Shown: positions 34,295 through 44,500 of the stretch, in pieces
How positions within the stretch are numbered: position 1 is the first letter of the stretch
How the letters are laid out: the number at the start of each line of letters is the position of its first letter
NCBI GenBank assembly: GCA_041686375.1
Contig: JAWLEB010000003.1
Location: forward strand, 105,549 to 169,548
DNA length: 64,000 bases
Source: JAGXLC01 sp041686375
GTDB taxonomy: Bacteria > Bacteroidota > Bacteroidia > Bacteroidales > UBA12077
Direction of reading: 5' to 3'
Notes under the pieces: model-generated
Seen by the model: only the letters and a program-made list of their open reading frames with translations
What the model was told of the DNA's origin: nothing
The model's database searches: none
Position numbers and translations under genes: made by a program

Positions 34295-35635
34295 ATGAGG
34301 GCATTTATAAATACTTTAAAAAATATTTGGAAGATAGAAGACCTGAAAAAACGTATTTTGTTTACGTTAAGTATCTTGTTAATATATCGTTTGGGAAGTT
34401 TTGTTGTTTTACCTGGAATTGATCCCAATCAACTTTCTGCCTTAGAACAACAAACATCTGAAGGTGTATTGGGATTGCTTAATATGTTTTCAGGTGGTGC
34501 ATTCGCCAATGCCTCTATTTTTGCCTTAGGAATTATGCCCTATATTTCTGCTTCAATTGTTATTCAGTTATTGGGTATTGCTGTTCCTTATTTTCAGCGA
34601 TTGCAACGTGAAGGTGAAAGCGGAAGAAGAAAGATTAATCAGATTACAAGATACCTTACAGTTGCCATTTTAATAATTCAAGCCCCTTCTTATTTGAAAA
34701 ATCTTCAGGTTCAATTGCCTGAGACAGCATTTGTATTAGGAGGATCCTTTTTCTGGATATCATCGGTAATTATCCTTACTGCCGGATCAATGTTTATTAT
34801 GTGGCTTGGTGAGCGAATTACAGACAGAGGTATTGGTAATGGTATTTCGCTGATAATTATGATTGGAATTATAGCTAATTTACCCTATGCTTTATTTGCT
34901 GAGTTTATCTCCAGATTGGAAGAACAAGGAGGTGGACTGGTTGCTTTTCTCTTGGAAATGATTATTTTATTTTTCGTATTTGTTGCAACTATACTGTTGG
35001 TTCAGGGAACACGAAAAATTCCAGTCCAATATGCCAAGCGTATTGTAGGAAATAAACAATATGGAGGCGTAAGACAATATATACCATTGAAAGTTAATTC
35101 GGCTGGAGTTATGCCAATTATCTTTGCCCAGGCATTGATGTTCGTTCCGATTACTATTGCGGGGTTTGCAGACTCAGACGCCTTAACGGGTTTTGCATCT
35201 GCATTTTCTGATTTTACAGGATTTTGGTATAACTTTACTTTTGCTGTTATGGTAATACTCTTTACCTATTTTTATACAGCTATAACTATCAATCCATCGC
35301 AGATGGCAGAGGATATGAAAAAGAATGGTGGTTTTATCCCCGGAGTTAAGCCTGGAAGGAAAACAGTAGAATTTCTGGACAGAATAATGTCACGTATTAC
35401 ATTTCCAGGTTCATTATTCCTTGCATTGATAGCTATATTACCATCTTTCGCTATGATAGCGGGTGTCAATAATCAATGGGCACAATTTTATGGAGGAACA
35501 TCTTTATTGATTTTGGTAGGTGTCATTTTAGATACGCTACAACAGATTGAAAGTCACTTGCTCATGAGACACTATGATGGTCTGATGAAAACAGGAAGAA
35601 TTAAAGGTCGTGCTGGTGGAGCATCCGTAATATAA
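34295..35635 (+). CDS. secY: Protein translocase subunit SecY
   Basis: SecY (446 aa) is the channel subunit of the SecYEG translocon, with ten transmembrane segments spread over the chain. The first segment has the LSILLIYRLGSFVVLPGID region, and VVLPGIDPNQL follows as in other bacteria. The plug and cytosolic loops (YAKRIVG, MAEDMKKNGGFIPGVKPG) are present. It sits between L15 and map. Confidence 0.98.
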   Translation: MRAFINTLKNIWKIEDLKKRILFTLSILLIYRLGSFVVLPGIDPNQLSALEQQTSEGVLGLLNMFSGGAFANASIFALGIMPYISASIVIQLLGIAVPYFQRLQREGESGRRKINQITRYLTVAILIIQAPSYLKNLQVQLPETAFVLGGSFFWISSVIILTAGSMFIMWLGERITDRGIGNGISLIIMIGIIANLPYALFAEFISRLEEQGGGLVAFLLEMIILFFVFVATILLVQGTRKIPVQYAKRIVGNKQYGGVRQYIPLKVNSAGVMPIIFAQALMFVPITIAGFADSDALTGFASAFSDFTGFWYNFTFAVMVILFTYFYTAITINPSQMAEDMKKNGGFIPGVKPGRKTVEFLDRIMSRITFPGSLFLALIAILPSFAMIAGVNNQWAQFYGGTSLLILVGVILDTLQQIESHLLMRHYDGLMKTGRIKGRAGGASVI

Positions 35636-35651
35636 AATTTTGGTTCTTTGA

Positions 35652-36428
35652 ATGCTTAAGATAAAGAGTGCTGAGGAAATAGAGGTTTTACGCGAAAATA
35701 ATGTTTTGGTCTCAAAAACGTTAGGAGAGATAAGTAAACTAATTAAACCCGGCGTTAATACTTTGAAGCTGGATAAAATAGCTGAGGAGTTTATCAGGGA
35801 CCATGACGCGGAGCCAGGGTTTCTAGGATATGGAGGGTTTCCCAATACACTGTGTACATCAGTTAACGATGCAGTTGTGCATGGAATTCCATCCAAGTAT
35901 GAATTACGTGAGGGAGACATTATCTCCGTGGATTGTGGTACGAAAAAAGATGGATACTACGGAGATTCCGCTTATACATTTAAAGTGGGTGAGGTTGCAG
36001 AAGATGTGGATACATTGTTACGCGTAACAAAAGAATCTCTGTTTAAAGGAATTGAAAAGGCGGTTGCTAACAATAGAGTTGGAGATGTCGGGTATGCAAT
36101 ACAAAACCATGTTGAGCAGGATGGTTTTACTGTTGTCCGAGAAATGGTCGGGCATGGGTTAGGTGCTAACATGCATGAGGCACCGGAAGTACCTAATTAC
36201 GGGAAAAGAGGACGAGGAGTTAAATTGAAAGAAGGGTTGGTTATCTGTATAGAACCCATGATTAATATGGGAAGCCGTAGCATAAAACAGGATCCTGATG
36301 GGTGGACAATTCGCACAATAGATGGAAAATACTCTGCTCATTTTGAATTGGCTATTGTGATTAGAAACGGTGAGGCAGACTTTTTATCAACTTTTGAATA
36401 TATAAGTAAAGAACAACAAATTAATTAA
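35652..36428 (+). CDS. map: Methionine aminopeptidase, type I
   Basis: MAP (258 aa) removes the initiator Met from nascent proteins. The five metal ligands are visible: D94 (SVDCG), D105 (YGDSAYTF), H168 (GHGLG), E201 (CIEPM) and E232 (HFELA). It is in the secY-map-infA order, with adk missing between secY and map. Confidence 0.97.
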   Translation: MLKIKSAEEIEVLRENNVLVSKTLGEISKLIKPGVNTLKLDKIAEEFIRDHDAEPGFLGYGGFPNTLCTSVNDAVVHGIPSKYELREGDIISVDCGTKKDGYYGDSAYTFKVGEVAEDVDTLLRVTKESLFKGIEKAVANNRVGDVGYAIQNHVEQDGFTVVREMVGHGLGANMHEAPEVPNYGKRGRGVKLKEGLVICIEPMINMGSRSIKQDPDGWTIRTIDGKYSAHFELAIVIRNGEADFLSTFEYISKEQQIN

Positions 36429-36440
36429 TAGAGAGTTATT

Positions 36441-36659
36441 ATGGCTAAACAACCATCGATAGAACAAGACGGTACTATTGTTGAGGCATTATCAAATGCC
36501 ATGTTTCGGGTTGAACTGGAGAATGGACATATCATAACTGCTCATATTTCAGGAAAAATGAGGATGCATTATATTAAAATTCTTCCAGGTGATAAAGTGA
36601 AAGTTGAAATGTCACCTTATGATCTTTCAAGAGGTCGGATAACATACAGATATAAATAA
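36441..36659 (+). CDS. infA: Translation initiation factor IF-1
   Basis: IF-1 (72 aa) is an OB-fold protein that occupies the A-site during initiation. EQDGTIVEALSNAMFRVELE and the end GRITYRYK are the standard sequence. Size is exact for the family. Confidence 0.98.
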   Translation: MAKQPSIEQDGTIVEALSNAMFRVELENGHIITAHISGKMRMHYIKILPGDKVKVEMSPYDLSRGRITYRYK

Positions 36660-36671
36660 AAACTGAAAAAA

Positions 36672-36788
36672 ATGAAAGTAAAAGCATCAGTAAAAAAGCG
36701 AAGCAGCGATTGTAAAATCGTAAGGAGAAAAGGACGGTTGTACGTAATAAACAAAAAAAATCCTAAGTTTAAACAAAGACAAGGATAA
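36672..36788 (+). CDS. rpmJ: 50S ribosomal protein L36 (zinc ligands mostly lost)
   Basis: This 38-aa gene encodes L36, starting MKVKASVKKR and ending PKFKQRQG. The zinc ligands of the classic form (C11, C14, C27, H33) are S11, C14, N27 and F33, so this is the zinc-independent form. It lies 12 bases after infA and 33 before rpsM. Confidence 0.96.
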   Translation: MKVKASVKKRSSDCKIVRRKGRLYVINKKNPKFKQRQG

Positions 36789-36794
36789 TATTTT

Positions 36795-36802
36795 TAATTT
36801 TG
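36795..36802 (+). promoter_or_regulatory. Possible internal -7 box before rpsM
   Basis: TAATTTTG matches TAnnTTTG in the 33-base gap between rpmJ and rpsM. No good -33 box is seen at the expected distance. It could give extra expression of the alpha group. Confidence 0.3.
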
Positions 36803-36821
36803 CACACAAATTTGAAAAAAT

Positions 36822-37199
36822 ATGGCTAGAATAGTTGGAGTAGATTTACCAAAGAACAAAAGAGGCGTTATTGCATTGACCTATATATATGGTATAGGTG
36901 CAAGCACTGCTTCAAAGATTATGGAAGAAGCAAATATTGATAAGAACATCAAAGTTAAAGATTGGACGGACGATCAAATAGCTGCTATTAGAAGCATAAT
37001 CAATGAAGATTATAAAGTGGAGGGATCGCTACGCTCTGGGGTGTCTATGAATATCAAACGACTAATGGATATCGGGTGTTATCGAGGAATAAGACATCGT
37101 AATGGGATGCCTGTTCGGGGACAATCAACCAGAAATAATGCACGAACACGGAAGGGACGAAAGAAAACTGTTGCAAACAAGAAGAAAGCTGTTAAATAA
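36822..37199 (+). CDS. rpsM: 30S ribosomal protein S13
   Basis: S13 (125 aa) is a head protein that contacts the P-site tRNA and the 50S subunit. ARIVGVDLPKNKRGVIALTY and the basic C-terminal RGIRHRNGMPVRGQSTRNNA are hallmarks. First gene of the alpha group. Confidence 0.98.
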   Translation: MARIVGVDLPKNKRGVIALTYIYGIGASTASKIMEEANIDKNIKVKDWTDDQIAAIRSIINEDYKVEGSLRSGVSMNIKRLMDIGCYRGIRHRNGMPVRGQSTRNNARTRKGRKKTVANKKKAVK

Positions 37200-37208
37200 T
37201 TAATCATT

Positions 37209-37601
37209 ATGGCAAAACAACGAAGTAAAGTTTCAAGGAAGAAGAAGGTTAATGTAGAACCTACAGGTCAAGCTCATATTCAGGCTTCATTCAATAATGT
37301 TATTATTTCCCTGACAAACAGTAACGGGCAAGTTATCTCATGGGCTTCATCGGGAAAAATGGGATTTAAAGGTTCTAAGAAAAATACGCCTTATGCAGCA
37401 CAAGTAGCCGCTGAAGATGCTGCTAAAGTTGCATATGATTTAGGAATGCGAAAAGCAAAAGTTTATGTTAAAGGCCCCGGCGCAGGACGTGAATCAGCTA
37501 TTCGAACCATTAATAATACAGGTATTGAGGTTACAGAGATTGTTGATGTTACACCTCTGCCTCATAACGGTTGCCGGCCACCTAAAAGAAGAAGAGTATA
37601 A
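37209..37601 (+). CDS. rpsK: 30S ribosomal protein S11
   Basis: S11 (130 aa) lies in the platform near the mRNA path. The C-terminal DVTPLPHNGCRPPKRRRV is nearly invariant. It is 9 bases after rpsM. Confidence 0.98.
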   Translation: MAKQRSKVSRKKKVNVEPTGQAHIQASFNNVIISLTNSNGQVISWASSGKMGFKGSKKNTPYAAQVAAEDAAKVAYDLGMRKAKVYVKGPGAGRESAIRTINNTGIEVTEIVDVTPLPHNGCRPPKRRRV

Positions 37602-37629
37602 TTGTTTTAATTAAGAAAAATATTTTAAT

Positions 37630-38238
37630 ATGGCTAGATATAGAGGACCAAAGTCAAAGGTTGCCAGAAAGGTAGGCTCTCCAATTTTTGGACCGGATAA
37701 GTTTTTTGAGAAGAAAAATTATCCTCCTGGACAACATGGGGCAAGCAAAAAAAGAAGAAAGCTTTCAGAATATGGTGTCCAGTTACTTGAAAAACAAAAA
37801 GCAAAAGCAACATACGGATTGCTTGAAAGACAATTTTATAATACATTCCTGAAAGCTTCTCAAAGCAAGGGAATTACAGGCGAAAATCTTCTAAAATTTT
37901 TGGAATCAAGACTGGACAATATAGTTTTTAGGTTAGGTATCGCACCTTCACGACGAGCTGCAAGACAATTGGTTTCACACAAACATATTATGGTAAATGG
38001 TGGAGTTGTTAATATACCTTCATACCAAGTTAAAGAGGGAGATATTATCGGAGTGCGTGAACGATCAAAATCACTCGAGGCTATTACAGAGTCACTTAGC
38101 GCGTCAAATGTCTCCAGTTATCCCTGGCTTGAATGGGATCAATCCAAGATGGCAGGAAAATTCCTTAACGCTCCGGAAAGAGATGATATCCCCGAGCGGA
38201 TAAAGGAACAATTGATTGTAGAATTGTATTCTAAATAA
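37630..38238 (+). CDS. rpsD: 30S ribosomal protein S4
   Basis: S4 (202 aa) is a primary binder of the 16S 5' domain. It begins MARYRGPKSKVARKVG, contains YPPGQHG and the S4 RNA-binding domain (about 92-155), and lacks the N-terminal Cys ligands of the zinc form. It comes directly before rpoA. Confidence 0.98.
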   Translation: MARYRGPKSKVARKVGSPIFGPDKFFEKKNYPPGQHGASKKRRKLSEYGVQLLEKQKAKATYGLLERQFYNTFLKASQSKGITGENLLKFLESRLDNIVFRLGIAPSRRAARQLVSHKHIMVNGGVVNIPSYQVKEGDIIGVRERSKSLEAITESLSASNVSSYPWLEWDQSKMAGKFLNAPERDDIPERIKEQLIVELYSK

Positions 38239-38255
38239 TTTAATATCTATTATTT

Positions 38256-39251
38256 ATGGCATTACTAGAATTTCAAAAACCTGAGAAGGTTATTATGATA
38301 GAGTCGGATGATTCTCAAGGAACATTTGAGTTTCGTCCATTAGAACCAGGGTATGGTATTACTGTAGGTAATGCTTTAAGGAGAGTGCTTTTATCCTCTT
38401 TGGAAGGATTTGCAATTACAAAAGTAAAAATCGAAGGTGTTGAACACGAATTTTCTACTATTACAGGTGTAATTGAAGATGTTAATGAAATTATTCTTAA
38501 CCTGAAACAAATTAGATTTAGACAAGTTGCTGAAGATAATGCTGGTAATGAGAAGTTAAATTTTACCCTTACCGGGAAAAACGAATTTAAAGCCGGCGAT
38601 TTGAATAATTTCCTTAATAATTTTGAGGTAATAAACACAGATCTCCTTATTTGTACTATGGAACCTGATGTGAAACTCCAAATGGAAGTTCACATTAATA
38701 AAGGTAGAGGTTATGTGCAGAGTGAAGAAAATAAGTCGGAGGATGATCCTGTCGGCATCATTGCTATTGATTCTATTTTTACACCTATTAAAAATGTGAA
38801 ATACGCCGTAGAAAATTATCGTGTTGAGCAGAAAACCGATTATGAAAAACTTATTTTTGATATTCAAACAGATGGATCAATACATCCTAAAGATGCCCTT
38901 AAGGAAGCTGCGAAAATTCTGATCTATCATCTCATGTTATTTTCAGATGAGAAAATAACTCTTGATACCGAAGAAAAATACGGGTCTGATGAGTTTGATG
39001 AGGAAGCCTTGCATATGCGACAACTTCTTAAAACAAAACTGGTTGATCTCGACTTATCTGTAAGAGCATTGAATTGCTTAAAGGCAGCTGAAGTTGAAAC
39101 ATTAGGAGACTTGGTTCAATATAATAAAAATGATCTTCTTAAATTCAGGAATTTTGGAAAAAAATCCCTTGCTGAATTAGAAGAATTATTAGATAAGATG
39201 AATTTGAGTTTTGGTATGGATGTTTCTAAGTATAAATTAGACAAAGCGTAA
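38256..39251 (+). CDS. rpoA: DNA-directed RNA polymerase subunit alpha
   Basis: RpoA (331 aa) dimerises to assemble RNA polymerase. The N-terminal assembly domain (about 1-235) includes FEFRPLEPGYGITVGNALRR. After a linker, the C-terminal domain (about 255-320) carries the helix-hairpin-helix fold with LNCLKAAEVETLGDLVQ. It is flanked by rpsD and rplQ as usual. Confidence 0.98.
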   Translation: MALLEFQKPEKVIMIESDDSQGTFEFRPLEPGYGITVGNALRRVLLSSLEGFAITKVKIEGVEHEFSTITGVIEDVNEIILNLKQIRFRQVAEDNAGNEKLNFTLTGKNEFKAGDLNNFLNNFEVINTDLLICTMEPDVKLQMEVHINKGRGYVQSEENKSEDDPVGIIAIDSIFTPIKNVKYAVENYRVEQKTDYEKLIFDIQTDGSIHPKDALKEAAKILIYHLMLFSDEKITLDTEEKYGSDEFDEEALHMRQLLKTKLVDLDLSVRALNCLKAAEVETLGDLVQYNKNDLLKFRNFGKKSLAELEELLDKMNLSFGMDVSKYKLDKA

Positions 39252-39256
39252 ATGCA

Positions 39257-39919
39257 ATGAGACACGGAAAAAAAATTAACCATTTAAGTAGAAAAAGCGC
39301 GCACAGAAGAGCTATGTTATCGAACATGGCATCGTCCTTAATTTTAAATAAACGAATTAAAACTACAACAGCTAAAGCTAAGGCTTTAAAGACTTATGTA
39401 GAGCCACTTATTACTAAATCAAAGGATGATAAAACGCACTCCAGAAGGATAGTTTTTAAATATTTACAAAATAAAGAAGCTGTGGCCGAACTCTTTCGGG
39501 ATGTAGCTGAAAAAGTTTCTGGCAGACCTGGTGGATATACAAGAATATTAAAAACCGGAAACCGCTTAGGCGACAACGCTGAGATGTGTTTCATTGAACT
39601 TGTTGATTATAACGAAAATTATTCTGTCGCTTCTGAAACTAAGTCCAAAACCTCAAAGCGAAGACGACGAAGAGGTGGAAGTGGAAAGAAAAAACAAACT
39701 ACTGAAGAAGATCAGATGACGGCTGAAACCGATAAACAAAAGGAAGAGGTAGAAAGTCAAACGGAAGCTAAAGAAGATAATCAGACGGAGGAAGTATCCA
39801 GACAAAAACCCTCTGAAGAGGTTAAAGAAGAAAAGAAAGAGATGAAACCTCCAAAAGAAGATAAGGACGAAGGCAAAGAAGAAGAATCTGATGAGAAAAA
39901 CAACACCAAAGAGGAGTAA
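39257..39919 (+). CDS. rplQ: 50S ribosomal protein L17 with long charged tail
   Basis: L17 (220 aa) is a tunnel-exit-region protein. The core (about 1-122) begins MRHGKKINHLSRKSAHRRAM. After residues of RRRRGG type comes a tail of about 85 residues rich in Glu, Lys, Asp and Gln. It is roughly twice the size of E. coli L17. It ends the ribosomal operon before a strong terminator. Confidence 0.96.
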   Translation: MRHGKKINHLSRKSAHRRAMLSNMASSLILNKRIKTTTAKAKALKTYVEPLITKSKDDKTHSRRIVFKYLQNKEAVAELFRDVAEKVSGRPGGYTRILKTGNRLGDNAEMCFIELVDYNENYSVASETKSKTSKRRRRRGGSGKKKQTTEEDQMTAETDKQKEEVESQTEAKEDNQTEEVSRQKPSEEVKEEKKEMKPPKEDKDEGKEEESDEKNNTKEE

Positions 39920-39950
39920 CAATAAATATCATATTAAATAACCATATAGT

Positions 39951-39984
39951 CGGGGTAGCAATTTTCTTGTTACCCCGTCTTTTG
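39951..39984 (+). terminator. Terminator of the ribosomal operon
   Basis: CGGGGTAGCA (39951-39960) pairs with TGTTACCCCG (39968-39977), one G-T wobble, around a 7-base loop, followed by TCTTTT. It lies 31 bases past the rplQ stop. Confidence 0.85.
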
Positions 39985-40005
39985 TGTTAGAAATTATGTG
40001 TAAAG

Positions 40006-40041
40006 TTTGTATGGAATAATAGATAATATTGAATAACTTTG
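40006..40041 (+). promoter_or_regulatory. Predicted promoter for eno
   Basis: TAACTTTG (40034-40041) fits the -7 box 51 bases upstream of eno. The nearest TTTG (40006-40009) is 24 bases away, longer than the roughly 20 seen elsewhere in the window. Confidence 0.4.
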
Positions 40042-40092
40042 GTAAGTTAGTAGTTTAAGAAACTATCTGTTAAAATCGTAAAAAGTAATGCC

Positions 40093-41379
40093 ATGAGTAA
40101 AATAGTTGATATTAAAAGCAGGCAAATTTTGGATTCCAGAGGAAACCCAACTGTCGAAGTAGATGTTATTACTGAAGAGGGTAGCGTCGGTTCTGCTGCT
40201 GTTCCTTCAGGCGCTTCAACAGGTATTTATGAAGCTGTTGAGTTGCGAGACAAAGAAAAAAAAGAATTTTTTGGGAAAGGTGTTCTTACAGCAGTTGCCA
40301 ACGTTAATACCAAAATTAAAGACCATCTTGTTGGGGAATATGTGGAAGATCAAAATTTAATTGACAAGAAGTTAATTGAGTTAGATGGAACAGAAAATAA
40401 GGAACTTTTAGGTGCTAATGCAATTCTGGGTGTATCATTAGCTGCAGCAAAAGCAGCGGCATATGAAATCCTTCAGCCTTTTTACAAGTATGTAGGTGGT
40501 GTTAATGCAAATACTTTACCTATCCCCATGATGAATATACTAAATGGAGGAGAGCATGCCGATAATAATATCGATATACAGGAATTTATGATTATGCCTG
40601 CTAATGCTCCAACTTTTAGAGAGTCATTGAGAATGGGTACTGAAGTTTTTCAAACTTTGAAAAAGGTGCTTAAAAAGGGAGGTTATTCTACGAATGTTGG
40701 TGATGAAGGCGGCTTTGCCCCTGATTTGAAATCCAATGAAGAGGCGATAGAAACTGTATTGAAAGCTATTGAAGAAGCTGGATATAAACCTGGAGAAGAC
40801 ATCTATATTGCATTGGATCCCGCTGCCTCAGAATTTTATAATAAAGAAAAAGGCATTTACACGCTACAATCTACAAATCAGGAATTAAGTAGTAGCGACA
40901 TGGTAAAATATTGGAAAGTATGGGCAGAAAAGTATCCTATTGTTTCCATTGAAGATGGTCTTGATCAGGATGACTGGACCGGATGGCAGGAGTTAGTAAA
41001 ACAAATAGGAGATAAAGTTCAGCTTGTTGGCGATGACTTGTTTGTGACAAATGTGAAAAGATTGGCTAAAGGTATCAATGAGAATGCGGCAAATTCTATC
41101 CTGATAAAGGTGAATCAGATTGGAACTTTGACAGAGACTATTAACGCCGTACAATTGGCAACGAAAAACTCATATACTTCTATAATTAGCCACCGTTCTG
41201 GTGAAACAGAAGATACAACGATAGCTGATCTTGCCGTAGCTTTAAATACTGGTTTGATTAAAACTGGCTCAGCTTCCCGTTCAGATAGAGTTGCAAAATA
41301 TAACCAGTTACTACGAATTGAAGAACTCTTGGGAGATGCAGCTTATTTCCCCGGTAAAGAGTTTAAGTATATCAGATAA
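40093..41379 (+). CDS. eno: Enolase
   Basis: Enolase (428 aa) converts 2-phosphoglycerate to phosphoenolpyruvate in glycolysis. The N-terminal IKSRQILDSRGNPTVEVDV and the C-terminal signature ILIKVNQIGTLTET with the catalytic Lys are intact, as is SHRSGETED. It is a separate transcription unit after the ribosomal terminator. Confidence 0.98.
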   Translation: MSKIVDIKSRQILDSRGNPTVEVDVITEEGSVGSAAVPSGASTGIYEAVELRDKEKKEFFGKGVLTAVANVNTKIKDHLVGEYVEDQNLIDKKLIELDGTENKELLGANAILGVSLAAAKAAAYEILQPFYKYVGGVNANTLPIPMMNILNGGEHADNNIDIQEFMIMPANAPTFRESLRMGTEVFQTLKKVLKKGGYSTNVGDEGGFAPDLKSNEEAIETVLKAIEEAGYKPGEDIYIALDPAASEFYNKEKGIYTLQSTNQELSSSDMVKYWKVWAEKYPIVSIEDGLDQDDWTGWQELVKQIGDKVQLVGDDLFVTNVKRLAKGINENAANSILIKVNQIGTLTETINAVQLATKNSYTSIISHRSGETEDTTIADLAVALNTGLIKTGSASRSDRVAKYNQLLRIEELLGDAAYFPGKEFKYIR

Positions 41380-41392
41380 TCTACCACTAACA

Positions 41393-41425
41393 TGGGGTGT
41401 TGTGGTTTTAGCCCCACTGTTTTCT
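41393..41425 (+). terminator. Possible terminator after eno
   Basis: TGGGG (41393-41397) can pair with CCCCA (41412-41416), followed by CTGTTTTC. The stem is only five pairs, so this is a weak candidate 13 bases past the eno stop. Confidence 0.4.
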
Positions 41426-41585
41426 GGTTATGTAGATATTCAATCCGGCTAATTTGAAACAAGGGAAAGTCAGAAGGTAGCCACAGAAAGTGCACCTAAG
41501 GTTACTCGAGCTGATTTATTATTTTAAATTATTTGTGGTATATTGGGATGTGAGTGAAGAGATATCATTTAGAAATAGTGTTTTA

Positions 41586-44500
41586 ATGAATTTCAGGGAG
41601 CAAATATTATTGTTTATATCCATTTACTTTATTGCGGCTACCTCATCACTAGCACAACTGGCCCATACAAAGTCTTTTGATGTAAAGGATGGCCTTTCTC
41701 AATCGAATGTAACATGTCTTTTACATGACTCCCGGGGATTCTTATGGATAGGGACTCAAGACGGACTGAACAGATATGACGGATATGAATTTACGACCAT
41801 AAAGCAGACTCCATCTTTGCAAAATACTTTATCAAATAATACCATTAATCATTTAATGGAGTCAGAAAGTGGAGATATTTGGATTGCAACTAATAATGGA
41901 CTGAATAAATATAATCCACATACAGGTAAATTTACTTCTTATTTGCATAAGGAAGATGATGAATACAGTTTGCCACAAAACAGAGTTTTCCATGTGTATC
42001 AGGATTCAGAGGGTAATATTTGGGTAAAAACTTTACATTATCTCTCCAAATTTAAACCTGAGTCAGGAAAGTTTTATAATTATGAACATTTTAATGATTA
42101 CTTTAATTATTTTGATGGTATAAATAATTTTCCCATTCTTGAGGATGAGCAGGGTCGTTTGTGGGTGGGAACAAAAGATGGTTTAACCCTTTTTGATAAA
42201 GATCTGGAAATTTTTAAGCGTTATTATCATCGACCGGAAAGCAGCACTAGTTTGAGTGATAACAGAATAACGCACTTGTATCAGGATAAAAAAGGTAATA
42301 TATGGGTAGCAACTAATAAGGGGCTTAATCTTTTTGACCCTGATAATGAATCTTTTAAAAGGTATCTTTTAGATGAGGATATAGAAGATGAAAGTCTCCC
42401 TGCTAATATTATTAATGTGGTGTATGAGGATAAGGAAGGCGTTTTATGGGTTGGGACTGAAGAAGGCTTGTTTGTTTTTAACTGGCAAAAAGAAAAATTT
42501 GAACCTGCAAGGGAAGTACTTGATAGTGATAACAGGCTTTTGGATGGTTCAGTTAGAACTATTGCACAAGGACGTTCAAAAGTAATATGGACTGGAGGAT
42601 TACAAGGTCTTTTGAAAATTCAGAAAAAATTGAAAAATTTTGAGGTATATAAAAATGACCGATCAGGAGATCCTCTTTTTGGTGATAATATTATTGCTTC
42701 AATTTATAAAGAAAACAATAGTAAAATCTGGATTGGTACATGGACCTCCGGCCTATTTTGGTTTAATCCAAATTCAATGGAAACCCGCCATTTTACAGAA
42801 CAAGATCAATTTATTCCTGATGATGATATTCATATACTCTTTAGAGACAGTAAAAAAAGACTGTGGATAGGAACGCAAAATGGTATTGTATACTATGACT
42901 TGAAATCTCAGAAATTTGTTCAAATTAATGAGCCCAAAATAAAACAGGTATTTGAGAATAACAGAATTTATTCCATCAAAGAAAGCAATGACAATAAAAT
43001 TTGGTTTGCTTCACGAAACGGGTTGCATATACTTGATGATAAAACAATGGAATTAAATAGTTATTTCAACAAATCATATGATGATAATTCCTTAAGTTCG
43101 AACCAGGTATATGATATTCTTATTGATTCCGATGATGATATATGGATAGCTACAGATAAGGGATTAAACAGATATAATAAAGAAGAAGATGATTTCAAAC
43201 GTTATGACAGGATAGATATAACTTGTGACAGTTGCTTGTTGAATAATGAAATTATTTCACTTTATGAGGATTCATTGAATAATATTTGGATAGGAACCAC
43301 AGGAGGTTTGCATAAATTTGACAAACAGACAGAAAATTTTTTGGCCTACACAGAGGAAGATGGTTTACCGAATAATTTCATATATGCAATACTCGAAGAT
43401 GACCGTGGAAATTTATGGATAAGTACAAATTTGGGTATTTCTAAATTCAATCCATATAATGAAGAATTTTCAAATTATACTATTTATGATGGCTTGCAGC
43501 ATTATGAATATAATCATTTGGCAGCTCATAAAGCTTATGATGGGGAGTTCTTTTTTGGCGGAATTGAAGGGTTGAATGCTTTTTACCCCGATTCTATACA
43601 AGTAAGTGAATATATGCCTAAAATGGTAATAACTTCAGTCGAAATTAATACCGATAAAGATATTAACAGTTATAAGTTGTTTGGTAAAGATACAGTGTTT
43701 ATCCCTTACAACCATAATCTTTTAATACTGGAGTTCTCATCTCTGGATATGGCTATACCTTCAGAAAACCAATATGCTTATATGCTTGAAGGACTCGAAG
43801 ATAATTGGATTCACATTCAAAACAGGCGTTATACAACTTTTTCAAGACTATCTCCCGGCAAATACAAGTTTAGAGTTAAAGGAACAAATAATGACGGCGT
43901 TTGGAATGAGCATGGCGCATCACTACATATCATAGTTGAAACCCCTTTCTGGAGGACTGAATTGGCTTTGGTAATTTATTTGGTTTTAGGAATTACATTG
44001 ATATTTTTAATATTTCACTGGAGAACAAAACGATTAAGAAAAGCTAACCGGGAACTTAAAGAAAAGGAAGTTATCGCGCGTCAGGTCGCAAAGCAAAAAG
44101 AAGAATTAAGTATCAAGAACAGAAACATTACCGATAGTTTAATATATGCTAAAAGAATTCAGGAATCCTTGTTACCCACAGTAACTTCTTTCAAGAATAT
44201 ATTTGAAAATTCATTTATTCTTTATAAGCCGAAGGATATTGTCAGTGGAGATTTTTATTGGATTAACAGAGTTGAAGATAAATTATTCATAGCAGTGGTT
44301 GATTGTACCGGCCATGGTGTCCCAGGTGCATTTATGTCAATTATAGGCGTGGAACTGTTAAATAATATTACAAGTGAACAGAAAGTATTGGAACCCGATA
44401 AGATATTATATGATTTGAACAAAGGGATTTCAATGACACTATCAAATACTGACGGTGATTCACATACTTACATACATGACGGGATGGACATTGCGCTTTG

